64,000 bases of DNA from positions 606,041,673-606,105,672 of the forward strand of contig NC_081408.1 in the NCBI RefSeq assembly GCF_030272615.1. The letters are read 5' to 3'. This document shows, one piece after another, positions 11,905 to 24,119 of this stretch. Position 1 is the stretch's first letter. Every line of letters begins with the position of its first letter. The translations under genes and the position numbers were made by a program. The notes beneath the pieces were generated by a model. That model was given only the letters and a program-made list of their open reading frames with translations. It was not told the DNA's origin and searched no databases. Origin of the DNA: Cryptomeria japonica. Lineage: Eukaryota; Streptophyta; Pinopsida; Cupressales; Cupressaceae.

Positions 11905-12425
11905 AAATAGTCGCCAATGGTGAATTTTTCACGTCGGCCATGTCAAAAATGGTGAATATTTTGTACCATCTGGGGGTGGCCATGTCGCCAGAATATTATC
12001 AATTTCCGTCAAAGTCACGGCCCGATCACCATATGTTTTATACAATTAAATGTTTCTATGTGATGATTTCGTCAATACAATATATGGTGGACACACGGTA
12101 AATTTAATTGTTTCGCCTACACTCTCCGAGGTTGCCTTAATAGATGACCTTAATTTGCCTATAGGCATGTGAAGATTTGTTAGCCAGGGGGACCCAATTT
12201 GCCCGACATCTTGCCGACGCGTGTCTCCATTCACCCCAACTTTCACCAAATATATTGTATTCGCCTATTATTTGGATGACCTATAATCGCCTCAAAAATT
12301 ACATAAGTCATATTTGGACGACCTATAATCACCTCAAAAATTACATAAGTCGTGTTATAGTTACGCAAGATTCACCAAATATTTGTATACCATATAAAAT
12401 TCCCGTGGAATTCGCCATATAAGGA
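11905..12425 (+). repeat. Left subterminal TCGCC-motif region of the hAT
   Basis: TCGCC, often as TTCGCC or ATCGCC, occurs near 11911, 11985, 12110, 12261, 12288 and 12411, with TCACC variants between. A short direct repeat (GACCTATAATCGCCTCAAAAATTACATAAGTC type) is tandem at about 12278-12352. No coding signal is convincing here. Confidence 0.6.
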
Positions 12426-12674
12426 ATGGTATAAATACATGCAAAGATCAGATCTATCTCAACACAATCTGGTGGGTTCTAGGCTTTGAATTCTGATCAA
12501 TAGCGAAGTTTCAGACCAGGGAAAATCATTGTTGTTGACTGTATTGGCGACTGCTAGTGACCTAAAGCCTAAAGGTGAGCGATCATATTTTTGAAGTGGT
12601 ATATTATACATTATAGTCTATTATTTCTTCTTCAGAAAATTGATATTTTTTTGGCAACCTTTATTTCGTTGGAG

Positions 12675-15392
12675 ATGTCGAACATGAAGAGGGGTAGGAA
12701 ACCTGAATGTGGGGAAGGCTAGGAGAGGCCAACAAAAAGTAGAACATTATCTTCGTACTTTGGCATTGTAAAAGATTGTGGTACTAGTGAAAAGAAGGAA
12801 GGTACATCATCACAAGTACAAGTACAAAATTCGCCACCTGCACTGCATGTTGAAGACGGCGGCGAACTTGATATCTCAGATCAGGATGATCTTGAAGAAG
12901 ATTATCTAGTAAATACCCAAGTTAGCTAGAATGATATAATCGACTTGGGTGATAATGACATTGATGATAATGCATGAAAAGGGAAAAGAAAAGCCATATC
13001 AGAAAAGGGTGAACCACAATCAAAAAAGGATCGAGAGTGGGATATGTCAGTGAGGAATTTTCAAATTAATTGGGCATCAAAGTATCCATTCATTGAACCA
13101 GTCGAGAATCCAATTGAAGGCGAGCCTCCAATAGAATGCAGGTGTAAGATTTGCACTTGGAAACATAACAAGGAAATTAGGTTGCAGCTAAAATTTGACA
13201 CCATAGAAAAGAAAATGGGTAAAGTTTATGAAAAACAAATGATAGATAGGGTTGAAAAATCAGTGATAAGATGGAAAACAAAGGATGAATGTAAGCATGT
13301 GAGGAATGCCGAAGAGTATTATTTTCATGAGAAATTACAGATGAAGCCTACTGAAGTTAAAGGTTCTATTGAAGCTATTTTTGGAAAAGCAATGCAAATA
13401 GAACAACTGGGAAAAGTTGTTAAGTTAAGCGTTGTTTTTCATATTTTGAGTAGAGGGCGTGCTATGATAGATTTCCCATCAATTAGTGGTTTATTATACT
13501 TTTTGAAAGTTCCTAACTATCCTAATAGACACTGGTCAGTAAACAGTGGATGGGAATGGGCAAGTTGTCTTGTTGAGGTTGAAAAAGAAGATGTACAGGA
13601 AAAAATAAGAGAGTCAAACTTCATTGCATTTTCTTTAGATGAAGTTACAGTAGTAGACAATACTTCATGGGTATGCATGCATGTTTATACTGTAGAGAAT
13701 CATACCCGCCAACCTCATCTACTATCTGTTGCTAAAATGAAGGAGAGTGTGACAGTGGAAAATTTATTTCAACTAGTAAAGAGAAGTTTAATTGAATATG
13801 GAGGTATGGATGACATGACGGTAGCCAAAAAATTGGTTTGTGTTGGAGCAGATGGAGCTTCTATAATGCAAGGTCATAGGAATGGTCTTTGTACAAAGAT
13901 TGAAACTTCATTTGTACCGCACATTACTGCAATTCACTGCATGGCTCACAGAATGAATCTAGCTTTTGGAATTGTGAGCAAGTTTGCTTCAGTTAAAAAA
14001 ATTGAAATTTTAATCAGAGAGCTCTAATCACACTTCTGTCGAAGTCCCAAATGATTTATGGAATTTCAACACTTTGCTAATGGATTAATTGATGGGAACA
14101 AGCTTCTCAAGGATAATGATACTAGATGGATCTCTTTGGATGGTCCTGCACATCGAGTGTTTTCAGAATATCCATACTTGATTGGACTATTTCACAAAAC
14201 TCGCGATGAATCAGATCAACCGAAATTTCCTGAACTTCTTGGCAGGTTAAGTAATTTAGAGACACTCTTAACTTTAGCAGCTCTTCTACCCATGCTAGAG
14301 GAAATGAGGAATATTATGAAGGCTGCCCAAAAAAGAGCTCTGTATATTGCAGAATATGCTACGCTGTGTAAGATGACATGCATGACCCTCGACAATCTCT
14401 ATCGAAATCAACCAACACTATTTGATGAAAAATTTGTTAAGTGGCGGACACTCACAGATTTGAACAATCCTGATCACTTTTTACAAATTGGTGCAGACGG
14501 GGAGGTATGTGCCAATGTACAGGGAGTTGAGATACCAATGCACTTTTATGCCACGGTCGACCTCGAGGAACCAGGAAAGCACCCCAAGAAGAAACTAGCA
14601 AGAGTTACAAAGGAAGATTTCGACAAGATTGTTGAGACTATAACTACTTTTGTGAAGAAAATTGCATATGATCTTTCCTCACAAATTAGAAGCAGATTCC
14701 CTCCTGACAACCTACTTGAAGCCATGTCTATTGTGTTTCCTCATTATTGGAGCCTCAACAGTGCATCTGATTTTCGAAGTAAGCTACTGACTTTGATAAA
14801 ACAATTTTGCATATCCAGAGAATTTAATGGAGTAACTATAAATGGAATATTAGAAGAAACTCATCTTCGAGAGAAATCATCTCATTTTGCATACACTATG
14901 AAACAACAATATGCCATAATGGAGAACCCCCGCGAAGAGGGATCAGTAACAAGGCTTTGGAAATATATAGCTGAGAACCCAGCCTTGTGTGATTCAATGA
15001 CAGAATATGTGAAGCTTGCTGATTTATGTCTTACCATGATATTGGGTTCGGTGGAAGATGAGAGAGTTTTCAGTGCTTTGGGGTTCCTAAAATCAAAGCT
15101 AAGAAACAAACTAGACAAAAATTTGGAAAATTGTTTGAGGCTCTATACATCTAGGTATGATGTCCACACTTTTCCTTATGATAGGGCACTGCAAATCTGG
15201 AGGTCCAAATGTGAAAGAAGAGGTTTGGGAAACACTTCAAACCAAAGTGCCAGTGGGACTACTAGACCTAATGGTAGCTTTGAGATGCAGTGCGGCGAAG
15301 ATATGTAGACTCAAACTCAAAGTGAAGAAACCGCAGACGAGAATCAAAATCAAGAAAGTACTGAATTTGATGAGGATGAATGGCAACTGTAA
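12675..15392 (+). pseudogene. hAT transposase, six premature stops in one unbroken frame
   Basis: A single frame runs from ATG 12675 (MSNMKRGRKPEC) to TAA 15390, about 905 codons, with no frameshift. In-frame stops are at 12720, 12927, 12975, 14025, 14052 and 15306. Visible domains: a Cys-rich BED-like segment (CRCKICTWKHN), the RNase H-like core with FIAFSLDEVTV (first Asp), VCVGADGASIMQG (second Asp) and AIHCMAHRMNLAF, and the C-terminal hAT dimerisation region with VEDERVFSALGFLKSK (catalytic Glu) and KLRNKLDKNLENCLRLY. The style is that of the KIAA1586/ZMYM6-like hAT branch. All six stops can be explained by single C-to-T changes (CAG, CAA or CGA codons). It is the element's own transposase by position. 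Confidence 0.9.
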
Positions 15393-15629
15393 GAGATTGG
15401 TATGTATTAATCTTATTACTGTATCTCATCATTCATATTACAAAAGCATATTAATTTTTGCAATTAGAATTTAATATTGATTTGTAATTGTATTTTTCAA
15501 CTTTCTATTTCTAGATTTAAAATTGCATAATAAAAAAAAACCATAATGTGTTTATTGATACAATTACAAAGATGTTTATTGTTTATTTATACATGTTTGA
15601 GTCTCAAATCTATGTGATACATTTCAGAA

Positions 15630-15962
15630 CCATATGATACAATTCATTCAATAGTAATACACATGTAGAGAACTTAGATTTTCATTAATTCTTTCAAAAT
15701 ATAGCCATATGATACAATTCATTCAATAGTAATACACCAATCTGTGTGATTCTCCATGCCAATTGCAAAGTGAATACAAAGTTTCAGAACCCTTTGCAAA
15801 AGACCCTGAATTCCCTTTTATAGAAATAAGAGAGCAACAACAACTCCTGTGTGATTCTCCAATGTCCATGCAAAAGTGAATACAAAGTTTCAAAACCCTT
15901 TGCAAAATTGCAAATGACCCTGAATTCCCTTTTATAGAAACAAGGGAGCAACAACAGCTTCA
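15630..15962. repeat. Two local tandem duplications downstream of the transposase
   Basis: ATATGATACAATTCATTCAATAGTAATACA occurs at about 15634 and 15706. Then a unit of about 105-113 bp containing TGTGTGATTCTCCA, AGTGAATACAAAGTTTC and ACCCTGAATTCCCTTTTATAG is present twice (15743-15847 and 15848-15960). No gene is seen. Confidence 0.7.
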
Positions 15963-16254
15963 AGTCGAATTGCAAGTTTGCAACATGTGAACACTGAACA
16001 TCAAAATCACAAACTCAGCACATATTTATATGGCCATCACAGGCCGTATTAGCAATTTAACATCTGGTACATGTTTGATGTCTCCTGTTCAAAAAATAGA
16101 GTTCAAAATTAAATATTAATTCATGCCATGACAAATCAAACATAGATAATAGCAGTGCCTAAAACCTACTAATCAAAAATAGAGAAATCAATAAATATTA
16201 AAGCAAGGGAGAATTTGAGAATACAAATTTACTGGCTGAAGTTTTGCACTGTGC

Positions 16255-16405
16255 ATCATAGATTCATAGGCTGGATTAGCAAAATAGCAATAGCGAGTGC
16301 TGCTTTTTTCCTATTCATAAAATAGATTCATAGGCTGGATTGGCAAAATAGCAATAGTGAGTGCATCATAGATTCATAGGCTGGATTAGCAAAATAGCAA
16401 ACAGA
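16255..16405. repeat. Triplicated 30-bp segment
   Basis: AGATTCATAGGCTGGATT followed by AGCAAAATAGCAA recurs at about 16261, 16324 and 16370. It lies between the transposase and the 3' end of ORF X. Confidence 0.65.
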
Positions 16406-19400
16406 AAAAACATAAAACCTTGAAATTAAGAATAAAAGAAGAAAATTGTGCAATACATACTATGATTCTTAAGAATTCTGTGCCAGTTTTTGTAGGGTGC
16501 TCCACTCTTCATCTGATGGAAGGTCAATATTCTATAAACTATGGAAAGTCAACTCCAACTTCGTCAACATTCCATATTTAGAAGATTTACTTGACATCAC
16601 TGTTTCATCCAATACCGAATTTAGAGTTGTAAATGGTTGGATGAATTCCATAAAGATTTTGGGAGTTGTGTCCTTTGGAAGCAAGTCTAAATCAAACTTC
16701 ATTTTTATCTCCATGATTTTTTTGTAAGCTTCTTCTCCAATGAATTTATTTGATGTGTCAATAGGCTTAGGCAAACCAAGTTTAATCAAATTTTTTTCTT
16801 TTCTTGCAGCTTCGCTATCTTTTTTCTACAACTTTCCATAACTTCTGATGTTTCCCTTACCTTCTGGCATTTTTGAATGATATATGATGTCTTAACTGTG
16901 GCATCAATGCAGCTCTTAATTCCCTTGGATGCCAAGTAGTTGTCACTGGAACTGTAGACTACTCTCAAATTTTTTTTTGCCATTTCCTCTTTTGAATAAA
17001 CATGTGTGCTCTTCTCATAGTGCCCTTTGATTTTTATAAAAAATTGTCTCATACTTTCAGTGAATTGAAACCATTCACACAACTTCTCACTCCTCTGCAT
17101 TATTTGCCACCAAATGTTTTCTTGTATATACTTCGTTGTATTTTTCATGTTATCTTTCAATCTATCCTCGAAAGTTTTTATTTTATCATTTGCATTGTGC
17201 AAGTCTTCTTTCATTTGTGCATAATTTTTTTCTTTCTTCCTCTACTTCCTCTTGTAAATGTTTTTCTTTTTCCTTCCCATGATCCAATAGGTCTTGTAAC
17301 TTTCTCATTTCGGCGGCAGCAAACTCATAACTTTTGTATAATTTTTGAAAAGTGGCTTTTTCCTCAACAATTTTTTTACTGCTTTTAGCCAGTTTTTCTG
17401 TCAGGTCCTTCAATTCTGCATCCATCTTCTCCTACTCTGCAATTTCTATTGCAAAGCCCAAATTTTTTATCCTTTTCTGTAAATCATTGCACTTGCTATC
17501 TGCTACTTTCCTCTTTGATTTTTTTGTTTTCCAGGTCTGCCTGTAACTTTTCTATTTGTTTCTCCAGTTTATTTTTTTTTCTCTCCCCACCTTTATCAGT
17601 GAAGTGTAGACCACTTCGTTAGTCCTTTTTGACACACTAATTTTGTCCATATTATGTACTTTGGAAAAATCCATTTGGAGGGTGGTAACTTGAAATTGAG
17701 AGGGATCTATCTGACTGTGTGGTGGATTTTTATCTTTAGATGGGCCTAGGGGCATAACAACCATGAACTCCATCATATCTTTCTATGGGTCATATGTTGG
17801 AAATACCTTGTTCCTTGTAGGTTGTTCGTTTACAACTTCAGACACGGAATTCCTATGAAATGCTTTCTTTTTCTCTTTATTTGCTTTTGTTGTGTGTTCA
17901 CATTTTTCATAGTAATCATGAAATTGAAAATCTGGGCTTGCTGAAGCAATTGAATGTTTGAAAGGTGACATAGGAATACCATAGGCTCCAGTTCCACTTA
18001 TTCCTATGGTTTTAACTATTGCTTGACCAGGATTACCAACAATAGTTCCTGATGTTGTCCCACTCCCACTAACACTTTCATGTGTAGTTTCCATAGTCTT
18101 TTGAGGTGTCTGATCTGAAGCTGCAAATGATTGATTCCTAGTGTCAATGGCACTTGATATAGGATTCTCAATAGTATGAGATTGAGTATCTACCTCTAGT
18201 GGCCTCTTGCGAGAGATATTTTGATGTTGCCCTTGTCCAACACCAAGAAAACTAGTATCAGGAGTAGTACCCATGCCAACCCCACCAATCACAGCGGCAC
18301 TTGACTGAACAATAATAGGAATACTATCCCCAGATTCCCCACCAGTGGTAGTGGCACTTGATTCACCACTAATGGGAATACCATGATGTGGTGGTGGACT
18401 TGGTGGTTGTGGATTTGAACCTGAAACAAATGTAGGTGGACCCTGAGGGTAATGAGTAGTACCTATCCATGATGAATCTGAAGAATCAAGTCCAATGACT
18501 AGTTTAAGATGACCTTTTGATTTTGATTGTGATAGAAGTTGTACCTGAAGTGGATACCAAATGCCATCTCCTCTGGGACCTAGACCACCACCTTCAAAAC
18601 CCATTTTTTCCGCAAGGTTTGCCCCTTTGCTATAGTTTTCTTTCATGGACTCACTGACTCCACCTAATATTTTTGGGACTCTAGTAGTTGTTGGAGGGGG
18701 CTCAATGACAACCTCATGCTCATCATCATCACCTTTAGTCTCGCCATGCTCCATATCCCACAATTTGCTGAACTTTGCATCCTCATCGATGCTCTCAAAT
18801 TTTGCACTTGTCTTTGGTTCACTGAGATTCCTCCTCATATCCCAGAGATCATTTATTTTGGTTTGAGTGAAATAATTCTCTTTACATTCGTGCAGAATTG
18901 ATTTGGGAATAGATTTGTTAGATGGATTAGCAGATTTTAGGTAGAAATTATAGGACCTCCTATTTTGGATGCCCTGGCCCTCCTCTGTTGTCCTCTCTGT
19001 GTGCATTTGCAATGCCATAATTTGTGATGAAATTTCTTCTGTTGAAATGCTTTTGTCAACTGCAATTTTCTCCATCTCTTTTTTAACCTTATCCCAGGAG
19101 TCCATATTTCTAATATTTTCTAGCAATGGTTTACTTTCATGTTGACATAATGTTGAAGAGTTCCCATTTTTCTTAAGCCTTGCTTGAACTACACTGATTG
19201 GATCATACTGCCAGAGACCCTCATCACCAAAGTTAAAAACTGTCAAAAAATCATGTGCCACATTGAATGCTTTTCTCTCAAATGTGAACCCTCCACATGA
19301 GAAAGGCAAGGAAGGATATGCTCTTCTTTTGCTGACCATGGAAGTGCTTATCTGTGCTCTCCAATTGTCATACATACTCTAATGCAAATACCCTGTCTGT

Positions 19401-19798
19401 CACATGTATTGGAAGTCTGTATGGTTTTACTACCGATCCATAAAACCTTAACATAGTGAATTCTTCCATGAAGAACCCGTCAGCCAATTCTATTTGACTT
19501 CTGAGTTGAATGCAATCTCTACAAGACACAAGCAACCTAGGCATTGGAGGGCTTGTAATTTCATTATACATTGGTGCCAAAAAGAAGTCTACAAAATGGT
19601 TGTAGTTCTTCCTGTTATCATGCATCCTTATCTTTGGCATCCAATCATATATTGGACACTCTATTCTCTTCCTAGTCTTCTCATCAATCTTATAGCTCAC
19701 AATTTGAAGCTTGTTGGTCTCGAATATTTCATGATACTTGGATAGAAGGAGATAGCACAAGTAGGATGAGAACCTAAATGTCTTACAGGAACCTTTTT

Positions 19799-19803
19799 TG
19801 ATC
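19799..19803. repeat. Element B target-site duplication, left
   Basis: TGATC, repeated at 24772-24776. Joining the flanks through one copy gives the uninterrupted coding stretch MQKQLLMIKKGSCKTF on the minus strand. Confidence 0.88.
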
Positions 19804-20687
19804 TGTTGGGTCTCAAATCAACAGATTGGATAGGTTCTAAGGAAATGCCAACTCCTATGATCAAACCCTCCAGTTGACTTGGCCAACTTATAGAGTGAAC
19901 CTATTAGTTACTAACTCTCTCTCTTTAGGCTCTGCAGGACCTAGGCGGGTATACCTATTCACTAAATGTCTCTAATAAACAGTGCTTTTTATAGCAGATA
20001 TGTTATTCTGTTCTGATGTCTCCTGATCTTGAAATGGCATGAGTTCCTTGAATGGAGATATAGCAGACGAGTTCAAGATTGTTATTTCTTAATTACTCCT
20101 GTAGCTGTCAAAATAACTAATTGTGAAAAGAAACGATGAGTATAACTTGAGATTTAAGCCAGTGCCTTCTTCATTGCATGGGTTACAGAGTCATTACAAT
20201 TTTCTTCAGGACTTATGGTGCGAATCTGTGAGACAGTTTTTTAACTCATCCTTTATGAACCTGTCGGTTACTATTTCTTTCAAAACCAAATAAATGCTTA
20301 TATTATGTGCTGATTGAGTGAATTTAACCCTACCCTTAAGGGACCAGTCAATTAAGCTTTGCAGGGAACAATTACAATCCGCAAGCAAAACCTTTGTTGC
20401 AACATTATAACATAAAGCATAGATTTAATCTTAAGAATATGAATAACCCTATCTTTATCAGATAATATCACAGACGATTGCCAAAAGAAAATGAAATAAT
20501 CCACAACACTTATGCAGGGAAACAATTGATCAAGATTTGTATTCAATTGAAGTTCGTACACAAAGACTTACAGGCTGTTATTCTTTCGCTCATAATCCTC
20601 TCTAATAATTATCTCACATTACAAAAACATTCTCATATATATATGAGGACGCAAGCTTTTCATGAAGAGACACGACTTTTCAAAATA

Positions 20688-23600
20688 TTAGTCGTCAACT
20701 CGAGTGTTTCTAAACTTAAGCAAAAAGAGATTCAAAAGTCCCAAATGATGAATGTAATCATCGTCTTTGAATGTTCTGATTCGAGGCGTTTGCTTTTTTA
20801 ATTCATCCCCTAGCGTCAGGTACTTGAATATCATCTGGTTGACGGTAGGGGCCATATCCTTACTTCGATCAACTTCTGACAAGGCCCAATCCTTGACGCT
20901 GACAAGCTCCTTTCGCAAATCCTCCAAGGTTATTACCTCTCCTTCCTTGTAGACGGAAGGCATTCCAACGGGTCTTTCATCATCTAATTCTTTTAGATCT
21001 CTCCTCAGCATATCTTCGAGTTTGACATGATTATCCATATACGCGTTACCCTCAGCCTTTTCTTCTGGCGTCATGGAATCGTTATTGCTTAGCACCCCCT
21101 GCAATCGTGCTCTTAACCGCTCATGCTCTGTTAGCGCTTTTATGGTTCCATGGTAAACTATCCAATATGGTTCGACCTGTAAGAGCATGGTGTTAAACCG
21201 ATGTCCTATGATGTCATTGACCAATTTGTCCATTTTTTGCTGGATATTGTCTGCGCGTTTATTGGCCTTCTCTGCCTGATATTTCCAGTACAGGGCATCA
21301 GAGACGTCATCCAAGCTGCGTCCTGCAGGGTATGAGGTGTATTCGCTGATAGGAGTCCCCGTTTCTAATTGCAATACCTTTGCTTGCAGCTTCTGGTTTT
21401 CCTCCTTGGATTTTTCATATAATCCCTTGTATGTAATGTTTTCTCTGACCAGAAACTCTGTCTGGTCCAAGTTCAGTCTTGCAACATCCAGGTTGAGCTT
21501 CGCAGTGACCCTAGGATCGGTCTTTCCAACCTGATGAACCATGAGGTGCCCAAAGGTTTCTTCTATATCCACAATGATTGGCCTCTTCCCCTTTGGATAT
21601 AGTGCCCACTGTAGGAGAGCCTTTTTGTCTGGATCATATCCAGAGCCTAGGAATAGTTTATCTACCTCCTGGGGCAATACCTGCTGATTCAAATCTTGTT
21701 TCTTCAAAAAGCCATCAAATAAGAGTGCTGAATTGATATCCCAACCAGAGAAGATGATCACACCTGCCTCTTTTAATAATTTTCTCCCCTTTTCAGGAGT
21801 CATATCTTTCATGAGGACATCAATTTCATCCTGTAATCTCTTCATCTGTTCCTCCTCTGGTTTTCCAGCCATGCTTCGTTTGACATGAGCCCCTTTGTAT
21901 TGATATAGAAATGAGAGGAATTCCCTAGAGGAGGCGAATCCATCATCAGCAATGAAGTCCTCATGCTCAGTCATTCTTATGTCAACAACATCTTTGATGT
22001 TGATTTCTCCTGTGTCCATGTTCATTTCTGTTTCGAAACCAGGAGGATAATCCTCTCGAGGAGAATCAGGTGGGATACTACTGGCGGTTGATTTTGGTGA
22101 CATGTGAGCTAGGGGCTGACTGTCTCTTTCAGTATTAATGAAGCGAAGGAATTGTGAAGGAACTCTGTGCATAATTTCAGCTTCATGTTGAAGCAGCCTT
22201 TTAGCTACCTCCAGAGGATCTTGGAGATTCCCAATTAGGTCTCCATCTATCATTCCCCTTGCCCTTTTCCATTTGTAGGCCTCCCAGACTAACTCACTCT
22301 TTCCTTTCAAAACTTTGGCCTCCTCTCGCTCAAGGTTCTTAATTAAGTCGTCTGGCATTTTGGCCATATGTATCCCAGCTCTGAGTTTCTGTGAGGCTCT
22401 GGCAGTTTTTATATATCCTTCGGGATCAAAATTCTCCCTAGGCTCACCCAGAGTCATGCCATAGTAATTTAATTTATTCTGTAATAAATGATAACTCTTT
22501 GAACTTTTGATAATGAAATCAGAGAAAACTAATAGACCTGGAACAATAGATTGTTTACCAAAATCAGTTAAATGTTTAGCACTGGCAATAGACAATTGCC
22601 TTATAATCTCCGAGCTAGCCACTCTGTCTGGCACCGTAATTGGAAGCATGTGTGGTTGCCCTTCATATCCAAATACCCTTATCTCCGTGTGATTATCATG
22701 GCAGTACCAATCACCCCAATTGTGTTCAATCTGTGATTCTGGAGAGAAATCCTTTGGTCTGAGGAACCTCTTAATTTCAGGGGACAAAGTATAATCCCTG
22801 CGTTGTCCAAAAGCTGCACTGAGAGGTTTCACAAAGTATTCTTGAAAATTCCAATATTGGTTGTTTATAAACCTCTGGTCCCATGCTGATACCCACAACT
22901 GAACCGGCTTCTTTAGACCATTCTTATCATAAGACCTGATGCTGAACTCATCTGGCCAGAAGTTAATTTCTTGTCCACAATAAAGAAGAATATGCATTAA
23001 CATGGAGTATAATGAAAAGTGAACATTCACAAGGTCTCCTTTCATCTTTTCCAGCCCATGATTCAAGGTATCCGCAACATAAGTAGCAAAATCAAATGAC
23101 CTAGGGTCTTTTGATTGAATATCAGCACACAAAACCATAATCCCAACATCCATGAGTGGATGAGCCTCTATGCCTAGTACTTGGGCTGCAGTGTAATATG
23201 TATATTTGAAATATGGATGGAAGTGGTTGACATCAAATGGCACTTTGTCACTTTTGCCAAACTGAACAAATGACCCACCCACTTTTGGCCTATGAACAGG
23301 TAGCCTCCAAGTCCTGTAGATATTTTCCAAACTAAAGAATTCCTGTGAGAGTTTCTTCATATCAATGCTTTCCTCGACTTCCCAGTCTAGATCAAAGACC
23401 ATATCAATAGTCTGCTTGTTGATTACTACTAATGTATTCCCTCTGTAATCACATATGGTTTTAGTTCTCGGGTTGTAGCAATTTACCAGAGCTTTCATTA
23501 ATTCTACGTCTACAAATACATTCGGAACTGCTAATTTGCCTAAGTTCCTCTTCCACAGATTACTAATGGGTTCGGGTGCATCCCTTCTTTTGTAACCAAA

Positions 23601-23837
23601 CAAAAATAACTCATGCCCTCGTATCTCAGTCCAGATGTCTCCTAGATTTTCAAATTTATCCTCTAATCCTTCTTCTTCACTTTTAATCTTTTTGGACCTT
23701 ACACTAGACGATGGACACTGGTCTAATAAGTCCTGAGTCAAAGCTCTCCCTTCTTTCTTCTGTCTCTTGGGTTTCTCTTCAGGGTTTAACTCTTTTCCTT
23801 TCCTACTCTTTTTAGAAGAAGAAGACGAAGGTTCCAT
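20688..23837 (-). CDS. Intact 1,049-residue protein of unknown family, paralogue of ORF X
   Basis: The start is ATG 23837 (MEPSSSSSKKSRKGKEL). A longer frame to 23861 would need a TTG start. No stop or frameshift occurs over 3.15 kb, unlike everything around it. The N-terminus is Ser/Lys-rich with basic clusters (KPKRQKK) that look like a nuclear localisation signal. About residues 85-250 contain ALVNCYNPRTKTICDYRGNT, which resembles the start of plant-mobile-domain proteins. The middle has EIRVFGYEGQPHMLPI..PDRV, the counterpart of the ORF X motif. The last third is charged and helical (EKSKEENQKLQAKVLQLE), probably coiled coil. No enzyme signature was recognised. It may be an element-encoded protein or a captured gene. 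Function unknown. Confidence 0.8.
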   Translation of the reverse strand: MEPSSSSSKKSRKGKELNPEEKPKRQKKEGRALTQDLLDQCPSSSVRSKKIKSEEEGLEDKFENLGDIWTEIRGHELFLFGYKRRDAPEPISNLWKRNLGKLAVPNVFVDVELMKALVNCYNPRTKTICDYRGNTLVVINKQTIDMVFDLDWEVEESIDMKKLSQEFFSLENIYRTWRLPVHRPKVGGSFVQFGKSDKVPFDVNHFHPYFKYTYYTAAQVLGIEAHPLMDVGIMVLCADIQSKDPRSFDFATYVADTLNHGLEKMKGDLVNVHFSLYSMLMHILLYCGQEINFWPDEFSIRSYDKNGLKKPVQLWVSAWDQRFINNQYWNFQEYFVKPLSAAFGQRRDYTLSPEIKRFLRPKDFSPESQIEHNWGDWYCHDNHTEIRVFGYEGQPHMLPITVPDRVASSEIIRQLSIASAKHLTDFGKQSIVPGLLVFSDFIIKSSKSYHLLQNKLNYYGMTLGEPRENFDPEGYIKTARASQKLRAGIHMAKMPDDLIKNLEREEAKVLKGKSELVWEAYKWKRARGMIDGDLIGNLQDPLEVAKRLLQHEAEIMHRVPSQFLRFINTERDSQPLAHMSPKSTASSIPPDSPREDYPPGFETEMNMDTGEINIKDVVDIRMTEHEDFIADDGFASSREFLSFLYQYKGAHVKRSMAGKPEEEQMKRLQDEIDVLMKDMTPEKGRKLLKEAGVIIFSGWDINSALLFDGFLKKQDLNQQVLPQEVDKLFLGSGYDPDKKALLQWALYPKGKRPIIVDIEETFGHLMVHQVGKTDPRVTAKLNLDVARLNLDQTEFLVRENITYKGLYEKSKEENQKLQAKVLQLETGTPISEYTSYPAGRSLDDVSDALYWKYQAEKANKRADNIQQKMDKLVNDIIGHRFNTMLLQVEPYWIVYHGTIKALTEHERLRARLQGVLSNNDSMTPEEKAEGNAYMDNHVKLEDMLRRDLKELDDERPVGMPSVYKEGEVITLEDLRKELVSVKDWALSEVDRSKDMAPTVNQMIFKYLTLGDELKKQTPRIRTFKDDDYIHHLGLLNLFLLKFRNTRVDD

Positions 23838-24119
23838 AGTTACAGCAAATAAGAGAGACAATACTTACTTGGTAAAATGCTCAACTCTTCTGGTTATCGT
23901 TTGCAAATCTCTGCAAGTTCTTCACAGCTTTCAATCTCTTGGCATCGATCTGATTCTTACGAAAATTCACTCAGCTTAACTGTAATTGAATGGGCAACTT
24001 GTGTATAGTTAATGTTCTGCATCTGTAACGGCTACTCAAGTGTTTTAAATTTAATTGCAGATGTGACACTTTTCAACTGGGTCTTTAATTCCTTCGCGGG
24101 AAGTACAGTCCGCTCAAAG

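Noticed and set aside
17002-17388. 128-codon + strand hydrophobic open frame
   Set aside because: It is antisense to the ORF X coiled-coil region. A-rich coiled-coil codons read as Phe/Leu-rich on the other strand.
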